NCBI RefSeq assembly: GCF_020103695.1
Contig: NZ_JAHXBF010000009.1
Span: forward strand, 1 to 64,000
DNA from: Hyalangium versicolor
GTDB lineage: Bacteria > Myxococcota > Myxococcia > Myxococcales > Myxococcaceae
Length of the DNA: 64,000 nt
Reading direction: 5' to 3'
Below the pieces are notes generated by a model, which saw only the letters and a program-made list of their open reading frames with translations, was not told the DNA's origin and made no database searches. This document shows positions 42,747 to 52,021 of the stretch, one piece after another. A program made the translations under genes and the position numbers. Position 1 is the stretch's first letter. The number at the start of each line of letters is the position of its first letter.

Positions 42747-44366
42747 ATGCAGGAAAAGAAGTTCGCAGACATCTCGACGGCCGCCACGCCCCACCGCCCC
42801 ACCGCGGAGGAGGCATCGCGCCCCGTGCCCGCGCTGACGATCGTCTCCCACCCCGCCCCCCAACGAGCGGGAGAGCGGCTGCTCCTGAGCACGCTGGCTT
42901 CGGGCGGAAGCGTGGCCCTGTCGCGCACAGGTCCTGACTTCGTCCGCCCTGGAGGCCCGCTCGGCATGCCGCTGGCGGACACGTTCCTCAGCCGCAAACC
43001 GCTGCAGTTCGAGCGCTCGGCGAGCGGAGGCGTCCGGCTGCGCCTGGAGGAGGGCGGCACCCAGGTGCGCGTGGTGCATGAGCCCCTCATCGGCACCCGG
43101 GAGTTCAGCCCCGAGGAGCTCGCCGCCGGCATTCCGCTCGTACTGGCCGACCGCATCGTCCTGCTGCTCCACCTGGCCCCCTCCTCCGAGCCGGAGATTC
43201 CGGACGAGCTGGGCATGGTGGGCTACAGCTCCAGCACCCGCCGCGTGCGCGAGGACATCATCCGCGTGGCGGATCTCCAGGTACCCGTCCTCATCCGCGG
43301 CGAGACGGGCTCGGGCAAGGAGCTGGTGGCACGAGCCATCCACCAGCGCAGCCCCCGGCGCGAGGGCCCCTTCATCAGCGTCAACCTGGGCGCCGTCCCC
43401 AAGGAGCTCGCCGCCGCGGAGCTCTTCGGCGTGCGCAAGGGCGCCTTTACCGGCGCCACCGTGGATCGCGAAGGCTTCTTCCGCGCGGCCCATGGCGGCA
43501 CCCTCTTCCTGGACGAGGTGGGCGAGGCCCCTCCCGAGGTGCAGGCGCTGCTGCTGCGAGTGCTGGAGACAGGCGAGCTCTACCCCGTGGGCGGAAGCAC
43601 TCCGGTGTCCGTGGATGTCCGGCTGATCACCGCCACGGATGCCGATCTGGCGGACCGCATCCGCCAGGAACTCTTCAAGGCCCCGCTGCTGCACCGGCTG
43701 GCCGGCTACGAGATCCTCGTCCCTCCGCTGCGAGAGCGCCGGGACGATATCGGCGTGCTCTTCCACCACTTCGTGCGCCAGGAACTGGAGGCGATGGGCG
43801 AGCCCCACCGGTTGGACTCCAGTTCGAGGGAGGAGCCGTGGCTGCCCACCCCACTTGCCGTGCGCCTGACACGCTTCTCCTGGCCCGGCAATGTCCGCCA
43901 GCTTCGCAACGTCACGCGGCAGATCGTCATCAGCAGCCGGGGCCTGCCGGGGCTGCAGGCCACCCCGCGCATCGAGCAGGAACTGGACGCCGCCGCCCTC
44001 CCCCTGACCCGGCACTCCGCCTCCCGGTCCCCCCCGGAGCCCCAGGAGCCGGACACCGAGCAGGAGCCTGCTCCGGCTCGCCGCAAGCCGTCCGAAGTGA
44101 CGGACGCGGAGTTGCTCGAAGCGCTCCGGGCCACCGCGTGGGACCTCAAGGCCGCCGCCGAGCGGCTGGGCATTTCCCGCCCCTCGCTCTACATGTTGAT
44201 CGAGCGAAGCTCCAGCCTGCGGACCGCGAGAGACCTGAGCGACGAGGAGGTCACCCGCTGCTTCCACGAGTGCAAAGGAGACCTGGACGCCATGGTGCAG
44301 CGGCTCGAGGTCTCCAAGCGGGGCCTCCAGCGCCGCATCCGCGAACTCGGGCTGAGCGCGTCCTGA
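42747..44366 (+). CDS. Sigma-54-dependent transcriptional activator (enhancer-binding protein)
   Basis: A 539-residue activator. The N-terminus (about 25-145) is FHA-like or a degenerate sensory domain without a receiver Asp. The AAA+ domain (155-395) has Walker A GETGSGKE (about 185-192), the sigma-54 contact loop GAFTGA (about 233-238) and Walker B GTLFLDE. A Pro/Glu linker leads to a Fis-type HTH (AAAERLGISRPSLYMLI) and a second helical repeat with a similar look (GDLDAMVQRLEVSKRGLQRRI). AGGA precedes the ATG. If the FHA reading is right, it would respond to a phospho-Ser/Thr protein. Its sites and target promoter probably lie directly downstream. Confidence 0.9.
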   Translation: MQEKKFADISTAATPHRPTAEEASRPVPALTIVSHPAPQRAGERLLLSTLASGGSVALSRTGPDFVRPGGPLGMPLADTFLSRKPLQFERSASGGVRLRLEEGGTQVRVVHEPLIGTREFSPEELAAGIPLVLADRIVLLLHLAPSSEPEIPDELGMVGYSSSTRRVREDIIRVADLQVPVLIRGETGSGKELVARAIHQRSPRREGPFISVNLGAVPKELAAAELFGVRKGAFTGATVDREGFFRAAHGGTLFLDEVGEAPPEVQALLLRVLETGELYPVGGSTPVSVDVRLITATDADLADRIRQELFKAPLLHRLAGYEILVPPLRERRDDIGVLFHHFVRQELEAMGEPHRLDSSSREEPWLPTPLAVRLTRFSWPGNVRQLRNVTRQIVISSRGLPGLQATPRIEQELDAAALPLTRHSASRSPPEPQEPDTEQEPAPARRKPSEVTDAELLEALRATAWDLKAAAERLGISRPSLYMLIERSSSLRTARDLSDEEVTRCFHECKGDLDAMVQRLEVSKRGLQRRIRELGLSAS

Positions 44367-44369
44367 GCG

Positions 44370-44425
44370 GCTGACAGGTCAGCGCGCTCCACTGACACAC
44401 CGTGGCCCCGAGCTGACACGTCAGC
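44370..44425 (+). promoter_or_regulatory. Three CTGAC enhancer sites with 21-bp spacing
   Basis: CTGAC begins at 44371, 44392 and 44413, exactly 21 bp (two helical turns) apart. The outer two are full 14-bp inverted repeats (GCTGACAGGTCAGC and GCTGACACGTCAGC); the middle keeps only the left half. They lie about 65-115 bp upstream of the predicted transcription start, the usual position of enhancer sites for a sigma-54 activator, and start just after the activator's stop codon. Confidence 0.75.
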
Positions 44426-44461
44426 GGCTCGCTTCACGCTCCCGCGCATACGGCTCGCCCT

Positions 44462-44478
44462 CATGGCACAGGCAGTGC
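44462..44478 (+). promoter_or_regulatory. Sigma-54 (-24/-12) promoter
   Basis: TGGCACAGGCAGTGCAT has the required GG (44463-44464) and GC (44475-44476) dinucleotides 10 bp apart and matches the TGGCACR-N4-TTGCA consensus at all but one fixed base. Transcription would start near 44488, 56 bp before the ATG of the downstream gene. Confidence 0.82.
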
Positions 44479-44543
44479 ATTTACACTGCGAGCAGCGGGA
44501 ACGAGACACACTCCCATCAACTCATCCCCAGCGGAGGCAGCCC

Positions 44544-44924
44544 ATGAGCGATGAAAACATCCAGCACGTGTACATCAAGACCACCGGCCCGTCCTACGAC
44601 CCCGATCCTCCCATCCTCAAAGCGGGTTACAAGGTCATCTTCGAGATGAAGGACTGGACGGATCAGGTCGATATCGATTTCGGCTCGAAGTCACCGTTCG
44701 TGAGCCAGATCAAGGACTTCTCGCTGAACGGCGCCAGCACCACCGACTTCAAGAAGCAATACATCATCGGCGACCAAGCCGATGGCCATTACCCCTTCAA
44801 CATCACCCCCCAGGGAGGCTCTCCCAAGAAACACCGCGAAGACCCGACGCCGCCCACCATCCCGCCGGGCGACCTGGAGGTGACGCGAGATCCCCCCGAG
44901 GAGGACCAGAAGGGCAGGAAGTAA
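44544..44924 (+). CDS. Sigma-54-controlled small protein of unknown function (126 aa)
   Basis: ATG 44544 follows a GGAGG site and gives 126 aa; the longer frame from 44463 would begin inside the promoter. Residues 1-90 are predicted beta-rich (QHVYIKTTG, YKVIFEMKDW, DQVDIDFGSKSPFV, HYPFNITPQ), resembling a small Ig-like or cupredoxin-like fold but with no metal ligands. The last 30 residues are Pro/Glu/Lys-rich and disordered. No signal peptide or membrane segment. Its promoter architecture implies tight, signal-dependent expression by the upstream activator. Confidence 0.82.
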   Translation: MSDENIQHVYIKTTGPSYDPDPPILKAGYKVIFEMKDWTDQVDIDFGSKSPFVSQIKDFSLNGASTTDFKKQYIIGDQADGHYPFNITPQGGSPKKHREDPTPPTIPPGDLEVTRDPPEEDQKGRK

Positions 44925-44934
44925 GCCGGCCTGA

Positions 44935-47900
44935 TCAAGGCGCGAGCCCGCGCGAAGCGAGCACGTGGCCCCACTCGCTCACGAGGTTGGGGTTGCTGGC
45001 GAGCGCCTGATCCAGTTCCGTCCGGGCCTCACCCTGCCAGGCCTGCTGTTGCTCGGGCCCCACCGGGGTCCGCGCCAGCGCCAGGAGCAGCGCCGCCCGG
45101 ACGGCCCGGGCATGAGCCCACCGGGGACGCGCGGCCAGCGCCTCGTCAATCCACGCCAGTCCCTGACGCAGGACCGGCGTGGGATCGCCCCCCGTGGCCG
45201 CCAGCCAGTCCCCCCACTCGCGGTAGAGCAGAGCCGCGGACAGGCGGAACTCCTGCCACTCGGGATCCGCCTCGAGGGCCTGCCGGACGGCGGAGGCCGC
45301 GGCTTCGAAGTCCTCACGCCGCGCCCTCCCCTCGTGGGCCAGCCAGCGCGCGCGGACGCCCAGGACTTCTCCCTGAGAGCTCAGGGCATCCGCCAGGTGC
45401 GGGTTGATGCCGAGCGCCTGGCGCAGCGCCTCCGTGGCCCGATCGAGCTCCGGCCCCGGATCCCTTCCCTGCTCCAGCGCCCAAAGGCCCTGGAAGCAAC
45501 GAAGCCTGGCCATGTTCGCCCAGAACACGGCGTTGCGCGGCGCCCGCTCCAGGGCTTGCTGGTAGGCATCCAGCGCCGCGCGGCCGCTGGTGAGCGGATC
45601 CTGCTTGCGTCGGAGCTGGAACAGGGCCCTCCTGGCGTACACCTCGCCCAGTCCGTTGTACGCGAAGGGCGCTTGAGGAGCCACGGCACGGGCCTGCTCG
45701 AAGGCCGCCTGGGCCTGATCGAGCCAGGGGAACGCGTCCCCGCCCTCCTCCCACGTCAGCTCGGCCCTCCAGTGCAGCGCGGCGCCCAGGGCGTTGTGCA
45801 CCGGGGCCAGCCTGGAGTTGATGGACAGCGCCTTGCGGTACTGCGAGGCGGCCTGCTCCAACTCCGGATCCACTCCGCCCCCGCGGTTGTACTTGCGCCG
45901 GGCGCGCCACTCCTGCACCTGCCCCCCGTAGAAGAAGACGACGGCGTTGCCCGGATCAATGGCCTGAGCGCGCTCGAGCGCGACCCGCGCCTGCTCGAGG
46001 TCCCCGTCGGCATCCCGGGGGTTGGCTGCCGTGGCCCGCTTGAAGTAGACCGTGCCGAGGGTGGCCCAGAGCTCCGCCTGGCTCGCATCCAGCGCGAGGG
46101 CGGCACGGAAGGCCTCGAGCGCCTGTCCCCGGTGCTGGGCGGCGTCGCGGCCGACCTGATCCTCGGCGTCGGCCCAGACCTTGAAGATGTTCCCCATCTC
46201 GCTGTGGAACAACAGGTCGCGATCCTCCGGGCGGATGCGCTCGAGGGCCGCAACCGCCTCACGGAGCTGCTCGGAGGGCTCCTCTCCGCGGCTCTGGCGA
46301 TAGGTCGCCCAGCGGCGGAAGACATAGGCCTGCTCGAGATGGACCTCGGGCTGCCTGGGCGCGAGCGCCACGGCGGTTCGAGCTGCGGCCAGGGCCTTCT
46401 CCAGCGACGGCTGCACATCCCCGCCCTGCTGCGCCAGGAACTCCGCCATGCGGCGGTGGAGCCGCGCCTCCAGCACGCGGGCCCTGAAGTGGTCCGGCGC
46501 GACGGTGACCGCGCGGGAGACCGCTTCCAGGCCCTTCTCGTAGTGAGGCGGCACCTCGCCCTTGCCGTAGAGCTCCAAGGTCAGCGCGGTGAGCTCCAAC
46601 CGCGCCATGGAGGCGTAGACGGCGAACTCGCTCTCGCCGATGTCGGCGGCGGTGTCCTGGGCCCGCCGGGCCAGCTCCAGATCCGCCAGCGCTCCGGCGC
46701 GGTCACCCTGGTACAGCCGCTGGCTGGCACGGGCCGCGAGGATGTCTCCTCGGAGCAGGGGCGCCTCGTAGAACCAGGGGTTCAGGGTGCCCATCTTCTC
46801 CAGGTGCGTCAGGGCGTCCTCATAGCGCCCCTCGTAGAAGGCCATCAGCGCCGTCACGTACTCGGTGGAGGGCACCTCCGCTCCGCCGCCTTGAACGCCC
46901 TGCTTCAGATAGGCGAGGGCCGGGTCCCGGTAGCGCTGCTCGAGCTCGCGGAGGCGAGCCTCTCGCTGCGAGGTGTTGCGCAGGCGCTGAACCTCCAGGA
47001 GCTGCTCCTGGTAGAGCTGCCCGAGCGCCAGCGCCAACACATAGGCCACCCGAGGTTCGTGGAAGCCGCTCCCCCACGAGGCCTCGAGCCGCTTGCGGGC
47101 GCCCTCCACATCTCCGAGCGCGAGGAGCGCACGGCCCACGGCGTAGGAACCCGGCCCCACGGCCTGGGCACCGCCCGCGAGGACCTCGGCCTCCAGTTCG
47201 TCCATCTTCTGGCGCATGGCCTGGTGGTCGGCGGTGGTGTCGTGCAACGGCGCCATGGAGGAGTAGCGGGCCATGGCCTCGATGCGCTCCACCAACTCGG
47301 TGAAGCGGCGGGAGAAGCGCTCGCGCTCCACCACCTCGCGGCTGGCGAGGGCGGCCTGCCCCAACGCGGCGCCCAGCACGAGCGTGGCGGCGGTGCCCAC
47401 GGCCACGAGCACCCGGTGCTTCCGAGCCTTCTTGCGCAGCCGGTACAAGGGCCCCGCCGGACGCGCCAGCACGGGCTCGCCCGCGAGGAACCGCTCCAGG
47501 TCCTCCGCGAGGGCGAGCGCCGAGTCGTACCGCGCCACGCGCTCCTTCTCGAGGCACTTGAGGACGATGGCTTCCAGATCCACCGGCAGCGCAGGGACGA
47601 GCGTCCGCGGAGACGGGGGATCCTCGGTCTGGAGCCGGCTGACCACCTCCAAGGCGCTGAGGCCCGCGAAGGGCGGCTGGCCCGTGAGCACCTGATAGAG
47701 CGTGGCCCCCAGGCTGTAGACGTCCGCACGCCGGTCCACCCCGGCGCCCTCGCCTCGGGCCTGTTCGGGTGCCATGTAGTGCGGAGTGCCCAGCACCGCA
47801 CCCGTGGCGGTGTTCTCGCCCTGCCAATTCCGCGCGAGACCGAAGTCCATGACGTAGGGCTTGAGGCCCCCATCCGCGGCGCGCTCCACCAGCACGTTGG

Positions 47901-48588
47901 AGGGCTTCAGGTCGCGGTGGATCAGCCCGGCCCGGTGGGCGGCATGCACGCCCTCGGAGACATCGCACATCACCCGGACCTTCTGTTCCAGCGTCAGCTC
48001 GGGAGCGAGCTGGCTCAGCGAGCGCCCGTCCACATACTGCATGGCGATGTAGGCCAGGCCGCGAGCCTCGCCCACTTCGTACATCTCGCAGACGCGCTCG
48101 TGCTGGACGCGGGCCTGCGCGCGCGCCTCGGAGAGGAAGCGCTGGGCGAGCTCGGGGCTGCCCTCGCGCACGAACTTGAGGGCCACGTTGCGGCGCAGGC
48201 GCGGATCGTACGCGAGGAACACCTGGCCCATGCCCCCCTGTCCCAGGAAGCGCACGGGCTGGTATCGGTCCCAGTGGGGCAGCGGGAAGACAGGCTCGGA
48301 AGAGGAGGTGGCGGCGTTCTGCGACCCAGAGCCCGGCTGCTGGGTGGGAGGCTCTTGAGGCTGCCCCTCCATCGCGGGGGGCCCGTGGCGCTGGAGCTCA
48401 CCGCGCAGGGAGAAGAGCGTCTCTGGGGAGAGCTGGCCCCGGTCGAGCAACAGGTCCAAGGGGCTGCGGCCCTCACGGGCCGCATCGGCGCGCAGGGGCT
48501 CGACCTGCTCCCGGGACAGGACCCCCTCGACCAGGGCGAGGTGCAGCTCGTCCTCGTACTCGGGACGCAACGAACTCGGCGGACTCAC
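44935..48588 (-). CDS. Ser/Thr protein kinase with transmembrane segment and TPR array
   Basis: A 1217-residue receptor-like kinase. After an acidic N-terminal helix region comes the kinase domain (about 110-375): Gly loop GQGGMGQVF, Lys in VALKF, catalytic HRDLKPSN (about 222-229), DFGLA and APE. One membrane helix (VLVAVGTAATLVLGAALG, about 400) follows, then roughly 750 residues of degenerate TPRs, presumably a protein-binding sensor on the far side of the membrane. This layout is common in myxobacteria. The start is uncertain: GTG 48588 was preferred because the codons up to 48690 lack the G/C third-position bias of coding DNA here. It ends 10 bp from the convergent sigma-54-controlled gene. 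Confidence 0.86.
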   Translation of the reverse strand: MSPPSSLRPEYEDELHLALVEGVLSREQVEPLRADAAREGRSPLDLLLDRGQLSPETLFSLRGELQRHGPPAMEGQPQEPPTQQPGSGSQNAATSSSEPVFPLPHWDRYQPVRFLGQGGMGQVFLAYDPRLRRNVALKFVREGSPELAQRFLSEARAQARVQHERVCEMYEVGEARGLAYIAMQYVDGRSLSQLAPELTLEQKVRVMCDVSEGVHAAHRAGLIHRDLKPSNVLVERAADGGLKPYVMDFGLARNWQGENTATGAVLGTPHYMAPEQARGEGAGVDRRADVYSLGATLYQVLTGQPPFAGLSALEVVSRLQTEDPPSPRTLVPALPVDLEAIVLKCLEKERVARYDSALALAEDLERFLAGEPVLARPAGPLYRLRKKARKHRVLVAVGTAATLVLGAALGQAALASREVVERERFSRRFTELVERIEAMARYSSMAPLHDTTADHQAMRQKMDELEAEVLAGGAQAVGPGSYAVGRALLALGDVEGARKRLEASWGSGFHEPRVAYVLALALGQLYQEQLLEVQRLRNTSQREARLRELEQRYRDPALAYLKQGVQGGGAEVPSTEYVTALMAFYEGRYEDALTHLEKMGTLNPWFYEAPLLRGDILAARASQRLYQGDRAGALADLELARRAQDTAADIGESEFAVYASMARLELTALTLELYGKGEVPPHYEKGLEAVSRAVTVAPDHFRARVLEARLHRRMAEFLAQQGGDVQPSLEKALAAARTAVALAPRQPEVHLEQAYVFRRWATYRQSRGEEPSEQLREAVAALERIRPEDRDLLFHSEMGNIFKVWADAEDQVGRDAAQHRGQALEAFRAALALDASQAELWATLGTVYFKRATAANPRDADGDLEQARVALERAQAIDPGNAVVFFYGGQVQEWRARRKYNRGGGVDPELEQAASQYRKALSINSRLAPVHNALGAALHWRAELTWEEGGDAFPWLDQAQAAFEQARAVAPQAPFAYNGLGEVYARRALFQLRRKQDPLTSGRAALDAYQQALERAPRNAVFWANMARLRCFQGLWALEQGRDPGPELDRATEALRQALGINPHLADALSSQGEVLGVRARWLAHEGRARREDFEAAASAVRQALEADPEWQEFRLSAALLYREWGDWLAATGGDPTPVLRQGLAWIDEALAARPRWAHARAVRAALLLALARTPVGPEQQQAWQGEARTELDQALASNPNLVSEWGHVLASRGLAP

Positions 48589-48748
48589 AAGGAGAGCATA
48601 CGGACTTGACCCCGGTACACGAAAGGCCCCGGAGCCACCTGCCTCTCCCCCAGGAAAGGCTGGCTGCTGGGTAACGCAGGCGGAAATCACCAGGGGGCCG
48701 CGTTAGACAACCGCCAGCGATTTTCCCCACCCCTGGAGCAACGAAGCC

Positions 48749-49426
48749 ATGATCGATCTCTACACCTGGGCCACCCCGAACGGATGGAAGATCTCCGTCA
48801 CGCTGGAGGAGCTGGGGCTCCCCTACACGGTGCACCCCATCAACATCGGCAAGGGCGAGCAGAAGCAGCCCGAGTACCTGAAGATCAACCCCAACGGGCG
48901 CATCCCCGCCATCGTCGATCGCGAGGAGCAGGACTTCGCGGTGTTCGAGTCCGGGGCGATCATGATCTATCTGGCGGAGAAGACAGGGCGGCTGATGCCC
49001 ACGGATCGCCAGGGGCGCTCGCGCGTCATCCAGTGGCTGATGTTCCAGATGGCGGGCGTGGGGCCCATGCAGGGCCAGGCCAACGTGTTCTACCGGTACT
49101 TCCCGGAGAAGATCCCGGCGGCCATCCAGCGGTACCAGAACGAGACGCTGCGGCTCTACTCGGTGCTGGAGACACGGCTGCAGCAGAGTGAATACCTGGC
49201 CGGGGACTACAGCATCGCGGACATCGCCACGTGGGCCTGGGTGCGAGGCCATGCGTGGGCGGGAGTGTCGCTCGAGGGGTTGCCCCAGTTGCAGCGCTGG
49301 CTGGCGGCCATCGAGCAGCGGCCCGCGGCACAGCGAGGGCTGAAGGTGCCTCACGAGGTGAAGCTCGACAACGCCACCACCCAGGAAGCGATGGTCAAGT
49401 CGGCGCAGACCATCGTCCAGCGCTGA
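48749..49426 (+). CDS. Glutathione S-transferase family protein (YfcG/YghU-like)
   Basis: A 225-residue GST. The N-terminal thioredoxin-like domain begins MIDLYTWATPNGWKIS, as in the YfcG/YghU (Nu-class) disulphide-bond oxidoreductases, in which Thr/Asn replace the usual catalytic Tyr/Ser. GRIPAIVD and FESGAIMIYLAEK form the glutathione site; an all-helical C-terminal domain follows with the N-capping SIADIATWAW. Preceded by GGAG and divergent from the kinase gene. Likely roles are disulphide reduction or peroxide detoxification in the cytoplasm. Confidence 0.9.
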   Translation: MIDLYTWATPNGWKISVTLEELGLPYTVHPINIGKGEQKQPEYLKINPNGRIPAIVDREEQDFAVFESGAIMIYLAEKTGRLMPTDRQGRSRVIQWLMFQMAGVGPMQGQANVFYRYFPEKIPAAIQRYQNETLRLYSVLETRLQQSEYLAGDYSIADIATWAWVRGHAWAGVSLEGLPQLQRWLAAIEQRPAAQRGLKVPHEVKLDNATTQEAMVKSAQTIVQR

Positions 49427-49446
49427 CCTGGCTCGCTCCCGGATTC

Positions 49447-50616
49447 CTACAGAGAGCGGGTGGCGATCTCCGTGAGCTCGGCCTCCGTGAGCACCAGCGG
49501 ATTGGCCTTCATGCTGCTGGCCACCCGTGCCTTCTCCACCAGCCGCGGCACCTCGGCCTCCGTCAGGCCGTAACGGCGCAGGCCTGGCACGCTCAACGCC
49601 TGGCAGAGCTCCTTCACCCAGATGGTGGCTTCCTCCGCTCGCGCATCGGACCTGCCGGTGAGCAACGCCGCCACCTCCTGGAAGCGAGGCAGCGACGGGT
49701 GCTCGGGCGCACGCGCTCGCAGGGCCCGCAGGTTCACCTCCAGGCTCGCCGCCAACAGCGCCGCGCACACCGCCCCGTGCGGCGCGTGGAACATGCCTCC
49801 CATCGGCGCGGCGAAGCCATGCACCGCACCGAGTCCCGAGTTGGCCAGGCACAGCCCTCCAAAGAGGCTCGCCAGCGCCAGATCCTCCCGAGCCGGCGCG
49901 TCGAAGTCCTCCAGCACCGCCCGGCGCAGCGAGCGCGCCGACCGGCGCATGCCCTCCCGAGCCAACGCATCCGTGAGCGGATTGGCTCGGGCCGAGAGGT
50001 AGGGTTCGATGAGCTGGGAGAGCGCGTCCAGACCGCTGGAGGAAATCACCGGCTTGGGAGAGCCCTTCAATAGATCCGGATCCACCAGGGCCACCCTCGG
50101 CAGCATCAGCGGGCTGCGCAGGCTGGCCTTCACCTTCTCCTCGTTCGAGCCCAACACCGCGTTGCGCGTCACCTCCGAGCCCGTCCCCGCCGTCGTCGGA
50201 ATGGCCACCAGCGGCACCGAGGGATGCGTCAGCGGCCTTCCCCCCCCAATCACCTCCAGATAGTCGAGCGGGTCTCCTCCGTTGGCGGCCAGCGCCGCGA
50301 TCGCCTTGCCCGCATCCAGCACGCTGCCTCCGCCCAGCGCCACCACGACGTCACACCCCGCCGCGATCGCCGTCGCCGTGCCCTCGCGGGCCATCTCCAG
50401 TGTGGGCTCGCTCTCCACCCGGAAGAGCACCGTCGACAACCCCAGCCGATCCAACCCCTCGCGCAGCGGCGCGGCACGCACCGGAGTGCTCCCGGTGACA
50501 ATCATCACCCGGCGCCCACCCAGCGCTCGGACCACCTCGGGCGCCTCCGCCAGACGGCCTGCTCCGAAGATGACGCGCGTGGCCGTGGCGAACTCGAAGG
50601 AGAGCTCGGTGCTCAT
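49447..50616 (-). CDS. Iron-containing alcohol dehydrogenase family protein
   Basis: A 389-residue group III dehydrogenase. NAD(P)-binding GGGSVLDAGK and PTTAGTGSEVT are present, as are the metal-binding positions: Asp in GLDALSQ and His residues in VHGFAAP and HAPHGA. The family includes maleylacetate reductase and lactaldehyde reductase; the product could be either. Starts 1 bp after the ABM-domain gene stop, so they form a two-gene operon. Confidence 0.87.
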   Translation of the reverse strand: MSTELSFEFATATRVIFGAGRLAEAPEVVRALGGRRVMIVTGSTPVRAAPLREGLDRLGLSTVLFRVESEPTLEMAREGTATAIAAGCDVVVALGGGSVLDAGKAIAALAANGGDPLDYLEVIGGGRPLTHPSVPLVAIPTTAGTGSEVTRNAVLGSNEEKVKASLRSPLMLPRVALVDPDLLKGSPKPVISSSGLDALSQLIEPYLSARANPLTDALAREGMRRSARSLRRAVLEDFDAPAREDLALASLFGGLCLANSGLGAVHGFAAPMGGMFHAPHGAVCAALLAASLEVNLRALRARAPEHPSLPRFQEVAALLTGRSDARAEEATIWVKELCQALSVPGLRRYGLTEAEVPRLVEKARVASSMKANPLVLTEAELTEIATRSL

Positions 50617-50617
50617 G

Positions 50618-50935
50618 TCACCACCCCGCGTCTTCCGGGAAGGAATTGACGTACTTCCGGCTCGTTCGCGGCTCGGCCATCATCGGCGCCACCGCGTCCC
50701 TCCACTTCAGGTAGTGCGCCGTCTCCTTGTGCGCGGCGGGCGCCTCGGGCGTGCGGTACGCCTCCACCAGCACGAAGCGCGTCCGGTCCTCCGTGTCCTG
50801 GACGACGTCGAAGCGTGCAATCCCCGGCTCCTTCACGCTCTCCCGCGCGTTGGCCAGCGTGGCCTCGCGGAAGGCGTCGACGTGCTCGGGTTTGACGTGA
50901 ACGTGAACGTGGACGACCAACAAGCTCTGGGGCAT
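50618..50935 (-). CDS. Antibiotic biosynthesis monooxygenase (ABM) domain protein
   Basis: A 105-residue single-domain ferredoxin-like protein. The strand VVHVHVHVKPEHVDAF, then the helix, then FVLVEAYRTPEAPAAHKET is the ABM pattern, as in LsrG and quinol monooxygenases. ATG 50935 is chosen because it begins the domain; the longer frame adds an unrelated Gly-rich stretch. Coupled to the dehydrogenase gene 1 bp downstream, it may process a small quinone-like or aldehyde substrate that the dehydrogenase then reduces or oxidises. Confidence 0.85.
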   Translation of the reverse strand: MPQSLLVVHVHVHVKPEHVDAFREATLANARESVKEPGIARFDVVQDTEDRTRFVLVEAYRTPEAPAAHKETAHYLKWRDAVAPMMAEPRTSRKYVNSFPEDAGW

Positions 50936-51010
50936 GCGACCAGGGTAGCGCGAGCCCGCGCCGCCCGGAACCACCGCCCCGCCGAGACACGATATTGTCG
51001 ACACGCCCCC

Positions 51011-51877
51011 ATGCCCCGCCTCCTGCCCCTCCTCTTCTGCTGCCTCCTGCTCTCTGGTACCGCCCGGGCTGAGGCCACCTCCCCTGCCCCTCGCGCCCCT
51101 ACTCGCGAGGAGCTGGCCCGGTACGCCTGGCTGTCCAAGGACGCGCGCATCCGCTCGCTGGAGGACTCCTTCCCTCCTCCTTCCGGCTACACGCGGGTGG
51201 CCGTCGAATCGGGCACCTTTGGAGCCTGGCTGCGCGGTCTGCCGCTACGCCCCGAAGGCACCCCGGTGCGCGACTTCCAGAGCGGGCAGGTGCTTGCCGG
51301 AGACGACCCTCGGCTCGCCGCGGTGGCCGAGCTCGAGGTGGGCTCCGCCAACCTCCAACAGTGCGCGGACTCCATCATCCGCCTCCACGCCGAGTGGCTC
51401 TGGGCCCAGGGGCAGAAGGAGCGCATCGCCTACCGCTTCACCAGTGGGGATCTCGCCTCCTGGCCCCGGTATGCCGCTGGCGAGCGCGCGAAGATCTCCG
51501 GCTCGAAGGTGAAGTGGGCCCGCACCGCCTCTGCGGACAGCTCGCGCGCGTCGTTCCGGGCCTACCTGGACCTCGTCTTCACCTACGCCGGGACGCTGTC
51601 GCTGCAGGCGGAGAAGAAGCACCCCTCGCGCGAGGACGTGCGGCCCGGGGACTTCTTCGTGCTCGGGGGCAGCCCGGGCCACGCCGTGCTGGTGCTGGAC
51701 GTGGCCGTGAACGCCGAGGGCCAGCGCGTCGCACTGCTGGGCCAGGGCTTCATCCCCGCGCAGGACTTCCAGGTGCTCTCTCCCGCCCAGGATGGCCCAT
51801 GGTTCTCCCTGAATGGAGACGAGGTGGCCACCCCCTTCTGGAAGCCCTTCCCCTGGTCCGCGCTGCGCCGGCTGTAA
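51011..51877 (+). CDS. DUF4846 domain-containing exported protein
   Basis: A 288-residue protein with a signal peptide (LLPLLFCCLLLSGTARA). The body (RLHAEWLWAQG, DVRPGDFFVLGGSPGHAVLVLD) matches what I know as DUF4846, a family of unknown function; the GSPGHAVLV segment resembles NlpC/P60-like or papain-like folds. It is found as an exported or periplasmic protein. ATG 51011 begins the signal peptide. Divergent from the ABM/dehydrogenase pair, 75 bp away. Confidence 0.82.
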   Translation: MPRLLPLLFCCLLLSGTARAEATSPAPRAPTREELARYAWLSKDARIRSLEDSFPPPSGYTRVAVESGTFGAWLRGLPLRPEGTPVRDFQSGQVLAGDDPRLAAVAELEVGSANLQQCADSIIRLHAEWLWAQGQKERIAYRFTSGDLASWPRYAAGERAKISGSKVKWARTASADSSRASFRAYLDLVFTYAGTLSLQAEKKHPSREDVRPGDFFVLGGSPGHAVLVLDVAVNAEGQRVALLGQGFIPAQDFQVLSPAQDGPWFSLNGDEVATPFWKPFPWSALRRL

Positions 51878-52021
51878 CGCCCTCGTGAAGAGCGTAGACC
51901 CGGGCTCGCGCCGCAGCGCGCCGTGGGAATAGGCCGGGGATCCGACTGTTCCGCCGCCCACGCCGGTAGACGATGCCTCTGCCGGTCCGCTACGACTCGC
52001 CTCTCTTTCCCCCGGAGACCC

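Noticed and set aside
44965..48609. Very long + strand open frame (over 1200 codons) opposite the TPR kinase
   Set aside because: Composition is antisense-like; the - strand has a complete kinase domain with all motifs.
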